In this document: positions 12,298 to 23,586 of the stretch, piece by piece | Numbering within the stretch: position 1 is the first letter of the stretch | How the letters are laid out: every line of letters starts with the position of its first letter | Assembly (NCBI GenBank): GCA_030063045.1 | Contig: JAQSEB010000021.1 | Coordinates: 1,860,001-1,924,000 of the forward strand | Origin: Pratylenchus scribneri | Lineage: Eukaryota > Nematoda > Chromadorea > Rhabditida > Pratylenchidae | DNA: 64,000 nt | Direction of reading: 5' to 3' | The notes under the pieces: model-generated | What the model saw: the letters and a program-made list of their open reading frames with translations, nothing else | What the model was told of the DNA's origin: nothing | Databases searched by the model: none | Translations under genes and position numbers: made by a program

Positions 12298-13091
12298 TCA
12301 AACATCTTTGTTAATATTCATGCCAACTTGAATGCATTTCTGGAGGCGGCATGCACGGCATTGATTTCGATGTGTTTTGTCCACTTTACAATTCCCTTCA
12401 AGCAGAGTGGCTCCTTTATTTTTGCAGACATATTTTCGATTACGGTAAACCGAACGCTGTGATTGGAAAAAATATGATAATTTAATAAAAAAAATTCATA
12501 AATCGGAGAAATATATTCGTTTAAATATTTCGGTTAAAATCAATATTTAATTTTAGATTTTCAAATTTTTGTCAATATATTATTGAAGATTTATTTTTAC
12601 CTTAAAAAATCCAGCACATCCATCACAACTGAATATATGAGGGAATATGAAATAATGAGCCTATAAAATTTAACAAACCTAAAAATGCCAAAATGTTTTC
12701 CACTGGAATAATCCCGACAAACTTCGCACTGGACATCAGGGAGAATTCGACCTTTGGAAATGAAGAAAATAATGTGGTATTTAGTAAAATACTTACTCGA
12801 ATAGACACTCTCCGGATGAGCAATTCCATTCTTATGAATTTTGGCTAATTCGGCAGGCTTATTAATGGATTCCAATTGCAATTCAATAACACTTGGCTTT
12901 TTATTGCTCTTGGGAACAATCTATTGGATAAATTAAAATTAATTAGCCCAAGAATTAAATGCCCATTTTATTACCTTCAATTTACTGGCTTCCTCAACAA
13001 GATTTTCTTTGTCAAAATTGTCGAAGGCAAAGTCGTATAAATCAACATCATTAATATTTATTCCATTTAAAGTGTCGTTTTGATTATTCAT
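12298..13091 (-). CDS. Nuclear hormone receptor (NR2E-like DNA-binding domain), no ligand-binding domain
   Basis: Five exons join in phase: 12975-13091, 12797-12920, 12679-12751, 12601-12628 and 12298-12456, giving 166 residues. An N-terminal region of about 82 residues precedes a complete two-finger DNA-binding domain: CEVC ... [15 protein letters not shown]-box [11 protein letters not shown], then second-finger cysteines in VCKNKG..., [21 protein letters not shown] and GMN. The P-box and the [14 protein letters not shown] block are typical of the NR2E group (tailless/PNR/FAX-1 relatives). It would act in the nucleus as a DNA-binding transcription factor. The frame stops (TGA) five residues after GMN, so no hinge or ligand-binding domain is encoded unless a weak donor (gtttga, just before the stop) is used. 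The second finger has an insertion (GATLLEG) before NCKVDK. Confidence 0.9.
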
Positions 13092-14537
13092 TGAAAATAG
13101 AAATTTTATTGTATCTAAGATTAATCCTTAATAATAATTTTGATTGTTTAAATTTAATATTTGGCGATAATAATTAAATAATAAGAAATTATTAATAAAT
13201 CCAAAAATGACTAAAATAAAAAAAAATAACTAAACCAAATAATTTACAATTTATAAATTAAAGGACTGCAAAAATACCAATAAAAGAAAGGGAGCAGTCA
13301 ATAAAAAGCCAAGCCAAAAGAGTGGTCGAAGTGGCAAGAGAGAAAGAGTTGAAATGGGCAAAAATTCCGCCAACAAAATATTTGGGTTAAGTGCCTTCCC
13401 CAAATTGAGAGGTCGCCCGCATTTCAGCGTCCATCCTCGAATAAAGTTTAGAATTGTGCATAATTTAGTCTACCTCCATACCAACATCCAATTTCAACAA
13501 AACTGTATGACGGGAATGGATGATATGGGATTGATGGAATTGGCTTTGGGATAATTTCCTCCAGCTAACATTTTAATATTTATTTTTATTTGATAGAACG
13601 GAGGTGAATTTTGGCTTTTTTGATTGATGAACAAAGCCCCAACCCCAAATGAATGAAAAAAAAATTCAAATTTCTTTGTCTAATGGAAATTTCCCAGCCA
13701 ATTATCCAAAAATGCAAAAATCATAAAATTGCCTTCTACTAAAGGGAATCCAATCCCCAACCATATGGGAGGCAATATGGAAACAAATTCATTGAGGCAA
13801 AATCATAAATATGAATGGGAAATTGAATTAAATTATTTAGGAATATTGCCCCTGGTCAATATATTTGAATTATATTTTTTTTTTTTATCAAAGAATGCCA
13901 TTTGAGAAATTTTGCATCAAATATGGAATAGATGGATAAGGACTGTAAATTATTGGGTAGAGAATGGAATCCTCAATTAGGAATTTTCCCATCAATGGCA
14001 TATTAGGATTAAATAATATTTAAAATGAATGAGGAAAGTGCCTAGACCCTAGAGTCAAATATTTGAATATTTCCCCTTCAAAAGGCGATTGGAGATTTAA
14101 AGGAATTTTATTCTTTAGATTCATTCACTCAGCCAATATTCCCTAATATTCATCCAAAATCAAACATTTTTGAATCCTGGGAAATTTCCCTTATATATAT
14201 ATTAATAAGAATTTTCTATATTTTTGGGCATTTTCAAATAATAAACCTTTATTAACAATTTAATATTGGAATGAGCTCTTCATTGTTCATTCAATTCAAA
14301 TTGGTATTTAATAAAAATATTTACAAATTTCATCGAATTTTAGAATAAAATATTTATTGAAAATTGAATTTTTTTTTGGCAAATTTTATTTCAACACATC
14401 AGTAGTATTGCTTAATGATTTATTTCCAATTTTTATTTTTTATAACCTTCAATACTTCGTATATAATATTAATTTTAGATATCTTTTAATTAATTTAGCA
14501 ATCTTAAAATAACAATTATTAATTATATTAACGCAAA
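13092..14537. other. Intergenic, doubtful short ORF
   Basis: AT-rich. A plus-strand frame at 13354-13554 (66 codons) is less AT-rich and starts with ATG but has no signal peptide, splice context or recognisable motif, so I do not call it a gene. At 14538 a short ATG frame (MDQQNGQQKLAEKFFEIDE) runs into the CAT/CTT array and stops. Confidence 0.4.
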
Positions 14538-14601
14538 ATGGATCAACAAAATGGGCAACAAAAATTGGCAGAAAAATTTTTTGAAATTGACGAATTGGAT
14601 C

Positions 14602-15717
14602 ATCATCTTCATCATTAATCTCATCTTCATCATCTTCTTCATCATCATCATCATCCTCATCTTCATTATCCTCTCATTCTCATCTTCATCCTTTCATTCT
14701 CATGATCATTCTCATTTTCATTCTCGTCTTCATCATCATCTTCATCATCCCATTCACCATCCTCATATTCTTCATCATCATCATTATCCTCATCTTCATC
14801 ATCCTCATCATCTTCATCATCATCCGCATCATCCCCTACACAATCCTCATCATCTTCCTCATCTTCATCATCATCCTCATCTTCATTATCCTCTCATTTT
14901 CATCATCATCATCATTCTCATCTTCATTCTCGTCTTCATCATTACCGTCATCCTCATCATCTTCATCATCCCTTTCACCATCTTCTTCATCTTCATCATC
15001 GTCATCTTCATCATCATCTTCATCATTATCCTTATCTTCATCATCATCATCTTTATCCTCATCTTCATCATCATCCTCATCTTCATTATCCTCTCATTTT
15101 CATCTTCTCATTATCATCTTCATTCACATCTTCATTCTCTTCTTCATCATCATCTTCATCATCATCATCCTTATCTTTATCATCCCCTTCTTCATCATCA
15201 TCCTCATCATTACCTTCTTCATCTTCATCATCATCCTCATCTTCATCATCATTATCCACATCTTCATCATCCTTTCATCTTCATCATCCTCTCATTCTCA
15301 TCTTCATCCTCATCATTAACCTCATCTTCATCATCATTTTTAATATCATCTTCTTCATCATAAGCATCATCCTCATCTTCATCATCATCATTAACCTCAT
15401 CTTCATCATCATTATTATCCTCATCTTCTTCATCTCCATCATCATCATAATCACCTTCTTCATCCTCATCATTATCCCCTTCTTCATCTTCATCATCATA
15501 CTCATCTTCATCAGCATCATCTTCATCATCAACATCATCCTCATCATCATTCTCATCTTCATTCTCTTCTTCATCATCATTTTCAACATCATCTTCTTCA
15601 TCTCCATCATCTTCTGCATCTTCATCATCATATTCATATCCCCTTCTTCAATTTCATCATCCTCATCTTCATCATCATCCTCATCATCTTCTTCATCATC
15701 TGCAGCATTATCTTCCT
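14602..15717. repeat. 1.1-kb degenerate CATCAT/CTTCAT microsatellite
   Basis: About 1,115 bp of imperfect trinucleotide and hexanucleotide units (catcatcttcat, catcctcat). The plus strand has almost no G, giving strong strand asymmetry. Open frames on both strands (Ile/Phe/His/Ser-rich on plus, Met/Lys-rich on minus) follow from the repeat and shift frame repeatedly, so they are not called as genes. On the minus strand the Asp/Glu reading also breaks frame. Confidence 0.9.
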
Positions 15718-16420
15718 AATCAGCCTATTATATATTATAGTTTTTGTTGACTCCACCCCCAAAAAATGAAAGAACCTTGATTTTATTCTTATACTGATTT
15801 TGTTCTATATTCTGAGAATTTAATCTTTTGAATTATTCCATACATTAATTCATCTGAAAACTCAATTCAATTTCTTCTAGACCGTGAAATCCTTTGAACC
15901 CAGCCATTATTTTGCCAAACATGCGGCCGTCGTGCATTTTTAATTACAATTCATTTAATATCGCTTATGTAACATTTTTATCCATTTTTATCTCAATATT
16001 CTTTCCAAAATTAAGAAAAGTTGATTGATTTCATGTTGTATTGCTTTGCTTGCTAATTTATTTGTAAAATGTTTTATTTAACTTTTATTCACAAATAATA
16101 TTAGTGATTTTTGCTTATTCTCTTAATAATATTGTAAATTTTTTTGGAAAAAATCAAAAATTTTTGAAAATCATAGATTAGATGATGTCTAATCAAAAAT
16201 CTAATGTCAGATTCGTGATCAGCGTACTAAATTACCCTTAGAAAGTTGCATCCCGGAAAATAAATAAAAAACAAAACGCTATAAGATGAAAATTTAACTG
16301 TCCCTTATTGGCTTATTAGTGTCGGTCGGTGTCGGTCGGGTAACGCGAAAATTTAACTGTCCATTTTGTTTGGTGTCGGTCGACATGGAAAATTATATAT
16401 AGGATAATTAATTATTTCAG
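15718..16420. other. Spacer with relic repeats
   Basis: Contains a copy of the dispersed motif attcgtgatcagc...ccctta (16206-16250), also found in the arms of the element at 57441-57954. A direct repeat tgtcggtcgg occurs twice at about 16320-16340, and aaaatttaactgtcc appears twice around 16290 and 16350. No gene seen. Confidence 0.5.
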
Positions 16421-17279
16421 GCAATGAAAAATAACAAATGGAATGTGAATGATTGTGGACCAAGAATGGTATTTTCTAAAGATGGATTAATTGCAAAGCA
16501 TATCGGACCAAATAGTAATAAAAATTGGAATGGATAAAAATATTATTTTTAATTAAAATTATAATTTTTAGATACTAATTGTGTTCGTGCATTGTTACCA
16601 ATTCCAAAATTCAATTTTAAGGATATCAAACAGATAATTTCTTTCTACTTTGAAGTAAAATTTCTGCACCAACAAAACTGGTAAATTGATTTAATTTTAT
16701 TTCATATAAACCTGAAATAAATTACGTTAAAAAATCAAAATTAATATAAATTTTTACATTACTCAGATGAAATAATTCTCAATAATTTATGATTATTCAG
16801 GTATAGCAGCATTGGCATTGGATAAAGAAGAATTTCCATTAGAAGGAGGATGGCTTAGAACTGTCCAAAATTCAATTGGAATGGGGAGTAAAGGAGAAAT
16901 TTGGATTGATCAAAACAAGACATATTTTGAAAAGACTGATCGACGGTTCGATAATAGAGATTTTGTTGGTATTGGTATAATCCATTTGTCGAATTTCAAA
17001 ATGGAATGTTTTGCGACAATAAATGGCAAATTGTTAGGTAAAATTATTGAAAAATTTTAATAAAGTTAAATAATGAATAATTTTTAAACAAAATTATAAT
17101 TATTATTAATTTTTAAAAAAATTAATAAATTAAATTCAGGAAAGTTAGAATTGCCGCGAAAATTTCTCGAACTCAAACTTTACCCATTTGTTAATTTTTT
17201 TGATGTGGAAAATGCAATCTGTGTGAATTTTGGGAAGAAAGAATGGAAATTCGCGGAATTTGGACAATTACTTGAATAA
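16421..17279 (+). pseudogene. Decayed SPRY-domain gene
   Basis: Exons 16421-16514, 16572-16680, 16801-17037 and 17140-17279 match, in order and intron phase, exons 2-5 of the intact gene at 55284-56209. Recognisable blocks are NCVRALLPIPK, FPLEGG, FVGIGIIHL, CFATINGKLLGKLELP and VNFGKKEWKF. The first exon (MNRKG-type) is missing upstream. In the third of these exons the spliced frame hits TAA soon after IGIG, and the stretch before FPLEG is 5 nt shorter than in the intact copy, so the downstream SPRY part is out of frame. I call it a pseudogene, though an unusual splice cannot be excluded. Confidence 0.75.
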
Positions 17280-18136
17280 GAATTCTGAAATGATGAAAAT
17301 GACAAGAAAGACAAAAATTGAAGATGGATAAATGAATTAATTACAATGAATTTATTCAAACATATTCAACATAATGTTGAATCATATTACAAAATTTCAT
17401 TTATATTTTGAGCACTTGAATATTTTAATTTTAATCTTGGATAAACACAAAATATAAATATTTTACTTTGTAATTTCAATTGCTTCTTTTTTTTTGTTAT
17501 TTTTAATTTCAAAATTATTTCGAATTAGTTTTTCAAATTGCATTTTATATTTTTTAGCCCTTCACACCCAAAACAGCAAAATAGCCTTTATTATTTAATT
17601 TTTTGCTTTTATGGAAGTGGAATTATCGCAAAGAATGGAATGAACAAAGAGGTTATTTAATATTGGAGAAATGATAACAATTTTTCGAATTTGCCAAAAG
17701 ACCCTAAATTTTCTTATAATTTTTTCTATTGTTCATTGTATTTTTTATTCAAAAAAATTATAGCCATCTAATAGTAAAAAATTTCTCTATAAAATTATTC
17801 TATATAGGATTTAAATAAATTAAATAGTAAGAAGTAATTATTGATTGAGCAAAACGAGTACTAAGCATTTCTATAATTTTTTGAAAAAATTTTTATACAA
17901 AAATACTAGTTTATATATTTTTTTATACTCAAATGATTGGAAATTAATAATTAATATATTTTTTGCCTATCCATAATTAATATTAATGAAATGATTTCAA
18001 TTTTTAGAATTTACCAAAAACTCTAAATTTTCATATCATTTTTTCTATTGTTCATTGTATTTATTATTCTAAAAAATTAAAATAATAAATCATGTTCTCG
18101 GTGTACTTGCACTGGCAGTCATTCCTCCTTATTTCT
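17280..18136. other. Intergenic, no gene seen
   Basis: AT-rich spacer between the SPRY relic and the 3' end of the Ig-domain gene. A block near 17640-17760 is similar to one near 17990-18070 (both contain ctattgttcattgtattt), suggesting an old local duplication. Confidence 0.45.
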
Positions 18137-21100
18137 CTATACTTTATCATCCTCGTCATCATCCATTTTTGGAATATGTTGACAGTCGTATAAAATGCTC
18201 TTTTTGCCCAATTCCATCCTGTGAAATTATGAAATAAATTTTTAATCCAATAATAATGCTTAATTATTTAATTTATAAAAAAAAACATGTAATATATAGG
18301 AAAAATGCATAAAACCAAATTTCAATGTTTAAATTTTTGACCTATATATTGACCAATTTATATACATATCAGATATCATTGAATAGTGTTCGTAAAGATG
18401 TTTCAAATGATAAAAATTTTCATAGAATTGTCATAATTAAAGATTATAGACCGTAAAGAAATTTTTTGGTTCAAAATTATGATAGCCCCTATTTAAAATT
18501 AAGTCAAACAATACAATGAATAAGACCAATTATAATTGTTTATAAAATTCTAGATTTATGGGTCTAGACTCTAGATTGTTAAAGCATTCATCATTTCTAT
18601 TTTGTTGGTTTTAATAATTAATTTTCAAGAAAATCAGATTTTTTAATTCTATTTTCATATTTTCAATTTATTTGAGCAAATACAGGGTGGACCAAAAGTT
18701 CTGTTACTCGAAAATTTCCTTATAAAAAATTTTTTGGATGAATAAAATTGTTTCATTTTTGGTTAAATAATAAACCATTATGCACTTTATTGGAATTATT
18801 AAAAGAATTGGGAATTTAAAGCCTCTCATTCGAGAGGCGGACTTGAATACATGTCCTCCTCAAGGCAGAAATGGTCGCACATTTTTTAGGAGCATTTTAA
18901 TTTTTTCCTATTTTAAATTGCAAATTAAAAACTTTTAACTATATTTTCTAATAGCTTAAACACAGGGCCAATTAATATAAAAAAGAAAAATAAAAATATT
19001 AAAAATTAAACAAATTAGCCTAGACGAACTATTTGATACGAAAATACAAAAATTGATGACTTGAAAAACCAAAATTTTCTAATTCTGAATTTCCTTGACC
19101 ATTTGTGTTCTTTCTGCCTAAATATTACTTTTCTATCTATTTTAATGAAAAAGGCAAATTTTGAGACCGGCCACCCCATTTTAAAACCATTTTTGAGGGG
19201 CATTTTTAGGCCGATTTTTGGGTTTTCCCATGGTCGCACGATTTTTTCAACATCTTTCTATGCCACTTTTTTATATTCAGGGTGGGATGCAAAATTTTCA
19301 GCAATTTATGAAGCCAAGATATGGATTTATTAATCCCGAAAATTTTATACATTTTCATTTTCCCATTCTCAAGTTATGCCTTAAAGAATTTTTCGTTAAA
19401 ATGGGGATTTTCAGGATCAAAATGAATGGACCTTTTTTAAAAAAATTATAAAAAATTTAGGAAATTGTTAGCAGACCAATCATAGTTGTTATAAAGGTAA
19501 AAAAGATTGGAGAATCTGCTGATGAGAAGAAAATTGTATAGACTTTACAGTAAAGACCTAAAATAATCATTTGAAAAGAGTAACAGAACTTTTGGTCCAC
19601 CCTGTATTACTCTTCAATTTTAATTACATCATTTTTAAAAGTCAGCCAAATGATACCACAATATATTATATCATCATTAAAACGTATCATATAAGATGAA
19701 TGGATATGGAATACAGAGGACATACTCTTTTTCTGATGCAGCTTTGCATTGTCCATATTTGAATTGCTTCCATCGTGAACAGCTCCAAATTATAACAATA
19801 AAAGAGATTACTATGACAATGTTGTACATCGATAGAAGGGGCCACAAATAAATTGGGGCTATAAATTGTACAAATTTTTTCTCACTTCAATTCTTTGGCT
19901 GGTTTAAAAACAAGGCGAATTTTAAAAAAAAATTTTTTTATCATTTTAAAATATCGGAAATATATGTTTTGCTACATAAATTTGAATAAAATTATATTCA
20001 ATGATTTCCCTCGAATTTACTTGTAATTTGAAGTTGTTGCTCAAATGTGATATGAAATTCTTTCGCCACTCCACCAACATTAAGGGGGAATGAATTTGTT
20101 GCAATGCATTTGTAATTTCCTTCATCTTTTTTGTCCACTCTTTGAATGAGCAGCACTCGATCATTCATAAAATATTTCCGGAAATATGTATCTGGAACAT
20201 CATTTTCAACATTAGAAGCCTCTGGCACCAGGATGCTAATGTCTATAAAAATCGAAAAAGTCGTATAAATAAAATTAGTAATTAAAAATGACTGATTGGT
20301 GCTCCATCTTTGAACCACTGAATTTTGGGAATTGGATAACCAATTGTCTGACAACTCAAAGACATATCAAAGCCTTCCTGGACTATTATGGGTGACCCAA
20401 TCCAATAAAAACTGCAAAAAAATTCACTCAATAAAATGTTAAAATTCTGTATGTGTATTTCTGTATTTCTTAAGTTTTTCAGAAACATAATTTTAAAAAA
20501 TCTAATCTTAAATTAAAACTTTTCGAAAAATTTCAGGAAAATTTAATAGGAAATAAAAAGTTTCTGAAAAGTTATCAGGATTTTCGGATAGTTATCGAAT
20601 TAAAGCTTCTTATTTTTGCATTTTTTGGAAACAAATACTGCTTGTTTTGGAAAACACGGTGACATCCGCTAATATAATAATTATGAGATTCCCTTCTAAA
20701 ATTACTATGTTCCTTCCTCTGTTGATTGTTCCAATTCCATTTGAATTGTTTTATTATAGAACAAAATAGGAGGCATATAGACGAACAAATTGCCAGTCGC
20801 AAATTCGTCATTTTCTGTTGTGATTTCGCAACGATATTTTCCAATTTTTTCCAAAACAGAGACTAAACCAAATTCTAGATAAGCACGCTCATTTTTCTTG
20901 TCGTATCTACTGAATAAAAATAAAATATTTCAAAATATCCCTCTCAAATTAAAATTATGGAAAAAATTAATAAAAAAGAAAATAGATGAATGGGATTCAC
21001 TGACCTAGCTTGATAGACTTTCTCAGGTTCTGGTGCTGTGCGGACTAAAGTGAATGAGAAATTGATAAAAAGCAATTTGAGAGAAGAAAAAAACTAATAA

Positions 21101-21426
21101 TCGCCCCTCTAATTTTCAATTTGACTCACTAAATTTTGCCTCTTTGATCTGCAAACGGTCAATGGCATTTTTGGTCACTTGACACCTTAAAATGGTTATA
21201 AAATATTATACTGGAAAACTGACCAGATTGAACTGAAATTGGTCATTTTGACATATGGCATAGAAGAATGGCCAATCATTGGCCAGAAAATAATGAAATG
21301 ATTTCCTTGAACAATTAACTCTTGATTGAATGCCAAATCCGGAAAAAGAGAAATGGAGAAGAAAATAAAAGCATTAAAAAAGAGTGGAGAAATTTTGAAG
21401 GACATTTCTGAAATATTATATTTCAT
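18137..21426 (-). CDS. Two-Ig-domain type I membrane protein, basigin/neuroplastin-like (352 aa)
   Basis: Eight exons join in phase: 21224-21426, 21130-21185, 21005-21044, 20706-20909, 20293-20411, 20021-20242, 19726-19858 and 18137-18218. It starts with a signal peptide (FFNAFIFFSISLFPDLAF). Ig domain 1 has a Cys in WCQVTK paired with KYRCEI; Ig domain 2 has SLSCQTIGYPIPKIQWFKDG and the DEGNYKCIATN motif. A transmembrane segment follows (IYLWPLLSMYNIVIVISFIV), then a cytoplasmic tail ending in an acidic DDDEDDKV. Two extracellular Ig domains, LWP at the membrane entry and an acidic tail match the basigin/neuroplastin plan of transporter chaperones and adhesion proteins. The conserved intramembrane Glu of that family is not visible. 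The last intron (18219-19725) contains a DNA transposon. Splicing is strongly supported; the family assignment is moderate. Confidence 0.8.
18683..19604. mobile_element. Non-autonomous Tc1/mariner-type element (922 bp)
   Basis: Perfect 27-bp terminal inverted repeats at 18683-18709 and 19578-19604 begin CAGGGTGGACC and are flanked by TA on both sides, the target-site signature of Tc1/mariner elements. No transposase motif is readable in the interior, so I call it non-autonomous. It lies in the last intron of the Ig-domain gene. Confidence 0.9.
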
Positions 21427-23380
21427 GAAATTTGAATAAAATTAATTCAAAAAATAATTGACAATGGGATATTGTAGTTGAATGAAACCAATTCATCCAA
21501 TAGTAATTTATTCTTATTTGGGCAAAAATTAGAATATTATGAAGGCATTTGCCTTTAATAATAAGGAATTTTGGCATTAGAAGAAGTAATATTTTACATA
21601 AAAAATTTTTATCCTTTCAAAGAATAAAAACGAAAGCATATTTTGAAAAAAAAAGTTTTCTGTTAAAAATGATAGAATTTATGTCAAAAAATTGTTTATA
21701 TAAATGGTCAACAAATTCTGATGGAGAGAAATTTTTCATCGCAGAAATTTAATATAAGTTAGAAAATGTTTATTTTCAACGCAGAATATTTTTTTTCAAA
21801 TATGCTTATTGATTGATGATGAACGATTATTAGAAGGATAAAAGAGGAAAATGCATCATAATTTGTTGAGATTTTTGGTCTAAAAAATCATCGATATATC
21901 TTCCTTATTCAACATGATTTTTTGTTTCCTGGCTATAAATTCAAAAATTTTTATTCAAGGATATATTTGAATTTCTTAAATTTCCATATGCCTTTATCAA
22001 AATTTGTTTCATACTTTTTTATGCATTCACTTGTTACATAATATTGTAAAATTAATTGTGAAAATTAAAAGAATTAATATTTATTTGCCAATTGATACAG
22101 AGAATCCAAGAAAAATTAGGTTATAGCGGGGATAAATTTTGTGCTTTTTTTGTTTTAAAAAATTAATTGCTGTTTATTGTTGAATGCTGAACAAAGAGTG
22201 ATTATTTTACCTTAAGCATATTTTTTTACAATTCCCCTTGTAAAATTGAATAAGCAAGAAGAAAAATCCGCTAACAAAAAGAATGCTTAAACTTAGGAAT
22301 AGTGTGGAATTTACTATTTTAGAGAATTTAAAAGGTTTTAAAATTCTTGGGAATTCATCAAATTAATTTAAATAAATTTGTTATAATTTAAAATTAAATA
22401 AAATTATTTTAAAAAATTAGACTTAAAATATGTGAAAAAACGCATACTCCCATTCCCAGCAGAATATCTTTCATTCAATTACTTTTATCTAAGAATAAAT
22501 AGCATTATTTAACTTCGAGAGAGATCGGCGGACGGAATGGCGTTCATTAAATACGGTATCATCCTAATCGGTCCGTTGAAGATGAAATAAATGATTAGAT
22601 ATTGACCATGCCCATTATCAAAATATAAATTCGAAATATTTTTTCATATTTCCACATTTATTAATTCAACTTTGAAAAGTGATATAAAAGGGAGGAAGAC
22701 CATGATAAAAACGAATAAAAATTAGAAATTAAATAAAAAGAAAAGTTTATCTGAAAAAATATAATTTTTTTTTAAATTTTGAGCATTTTTTTTTAAAATT
22801 TGATCTATTTTTTGTCAAAAAAGCAAATTTAATTAAAGGGCATCATCATTAAATCCATTTAAATATGAAATTTTACAAATATCGCCTTCTTTACTCATTC
22901 GAGATGCCTGATTTTTGTGGAGCATTTGTGTAAATTTGAGAAGGAAAAGTGGAGTGAATTGCGCCTTTTTGGCGTTGGCAAATAATATTTGATTGATTCG
23001 AATGCGAATTGGAATAATTGTGGAGGCTTCGAATTGAATTGGAGGCAAAATTTAATATCAATCTTATGAAGGAGGCATTTTGTAGGGATAAGGCCAATGG
23101 AAATGGATAATTGATTGCCCTTTTTAGCTGCGCATTATAGAAAGAATAAGCCCTGAATTGATTATCATTGGGAAATCGACTCCCCGATAATATTAGCTTT
23201 GCCCGATTTAAAGATTTGAATTTGGCTGTTTGTGAAGGCACTCTCTTTTTCCAATTTGGCCGATAGCTTCCAAAAGTGGCTATCATTCTCTGAATTGAGC
23301 TTTCTTATTTCGATCGATTCAAATGCGTTGATTTTTGGAATAAAATTTTTCATTATTGCCTTTAGACTTAAAAAATCTAA
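21427..23380. other. Mostly non-coding spacer with two coding-like patches
   Basis: A patch at about 22514-22580 is noticeably GC-richer (tcggcggacggaatggcg) and open on the minus strand. A second, at 22833-23353, is open over long stretches in several minus-strand frames (for example a 62-codon ATG frame from 23353) but no consistent exon chain joins them. Possibly fragments of a minus-strand gene; I cannot support a model. Confidence 0.35.
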
Positions 23381-23586
23381 ATGTTTTATGAAGGAAAAAA
23401 AATATCAATGTTGGAGATTTTCCTATTAACATTAATGCTAATTCCGATTTTCATCGATATCAATGGAATTGTGGAAGCCTCCGGAAATGGTAATTTAATT
23501 TAAATAATAATTAACTTTCAATATATAATTTTTAAGGATGCTATTTAAATTGCCGCAAAAATTACATTATTTCAACATATTTTTAG
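23381..23586 (+). CDS. Alternative reading: 52-aa secreted mini-peptide
   Basis: Exon 23381-23489 (signal peptide) can join 23537-23586 across a 47-bp intron. This adds GCYLNCRKNYIISTYF and stops. The same donor, phase 1, also joins the first module exon of protein A at 23997. Both may be used, or only one is real; see the entry for protein A. Confidence 0.3.

Noticed and set aside
13354..13554. 66-codon plus-strand frame
   Set aside because: No motif, signal peptide or splice context.
14551..15637. Long open frames on both strands
   Set aside because: They are translations of the CAT/CTT array with repeated frame changes and no unique sequence.
19015..19451. Open frames inside the Tc1/mariner-type element
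   Set aside because: They overlap on opposite strands and show no transposase D,D35-type motifs.
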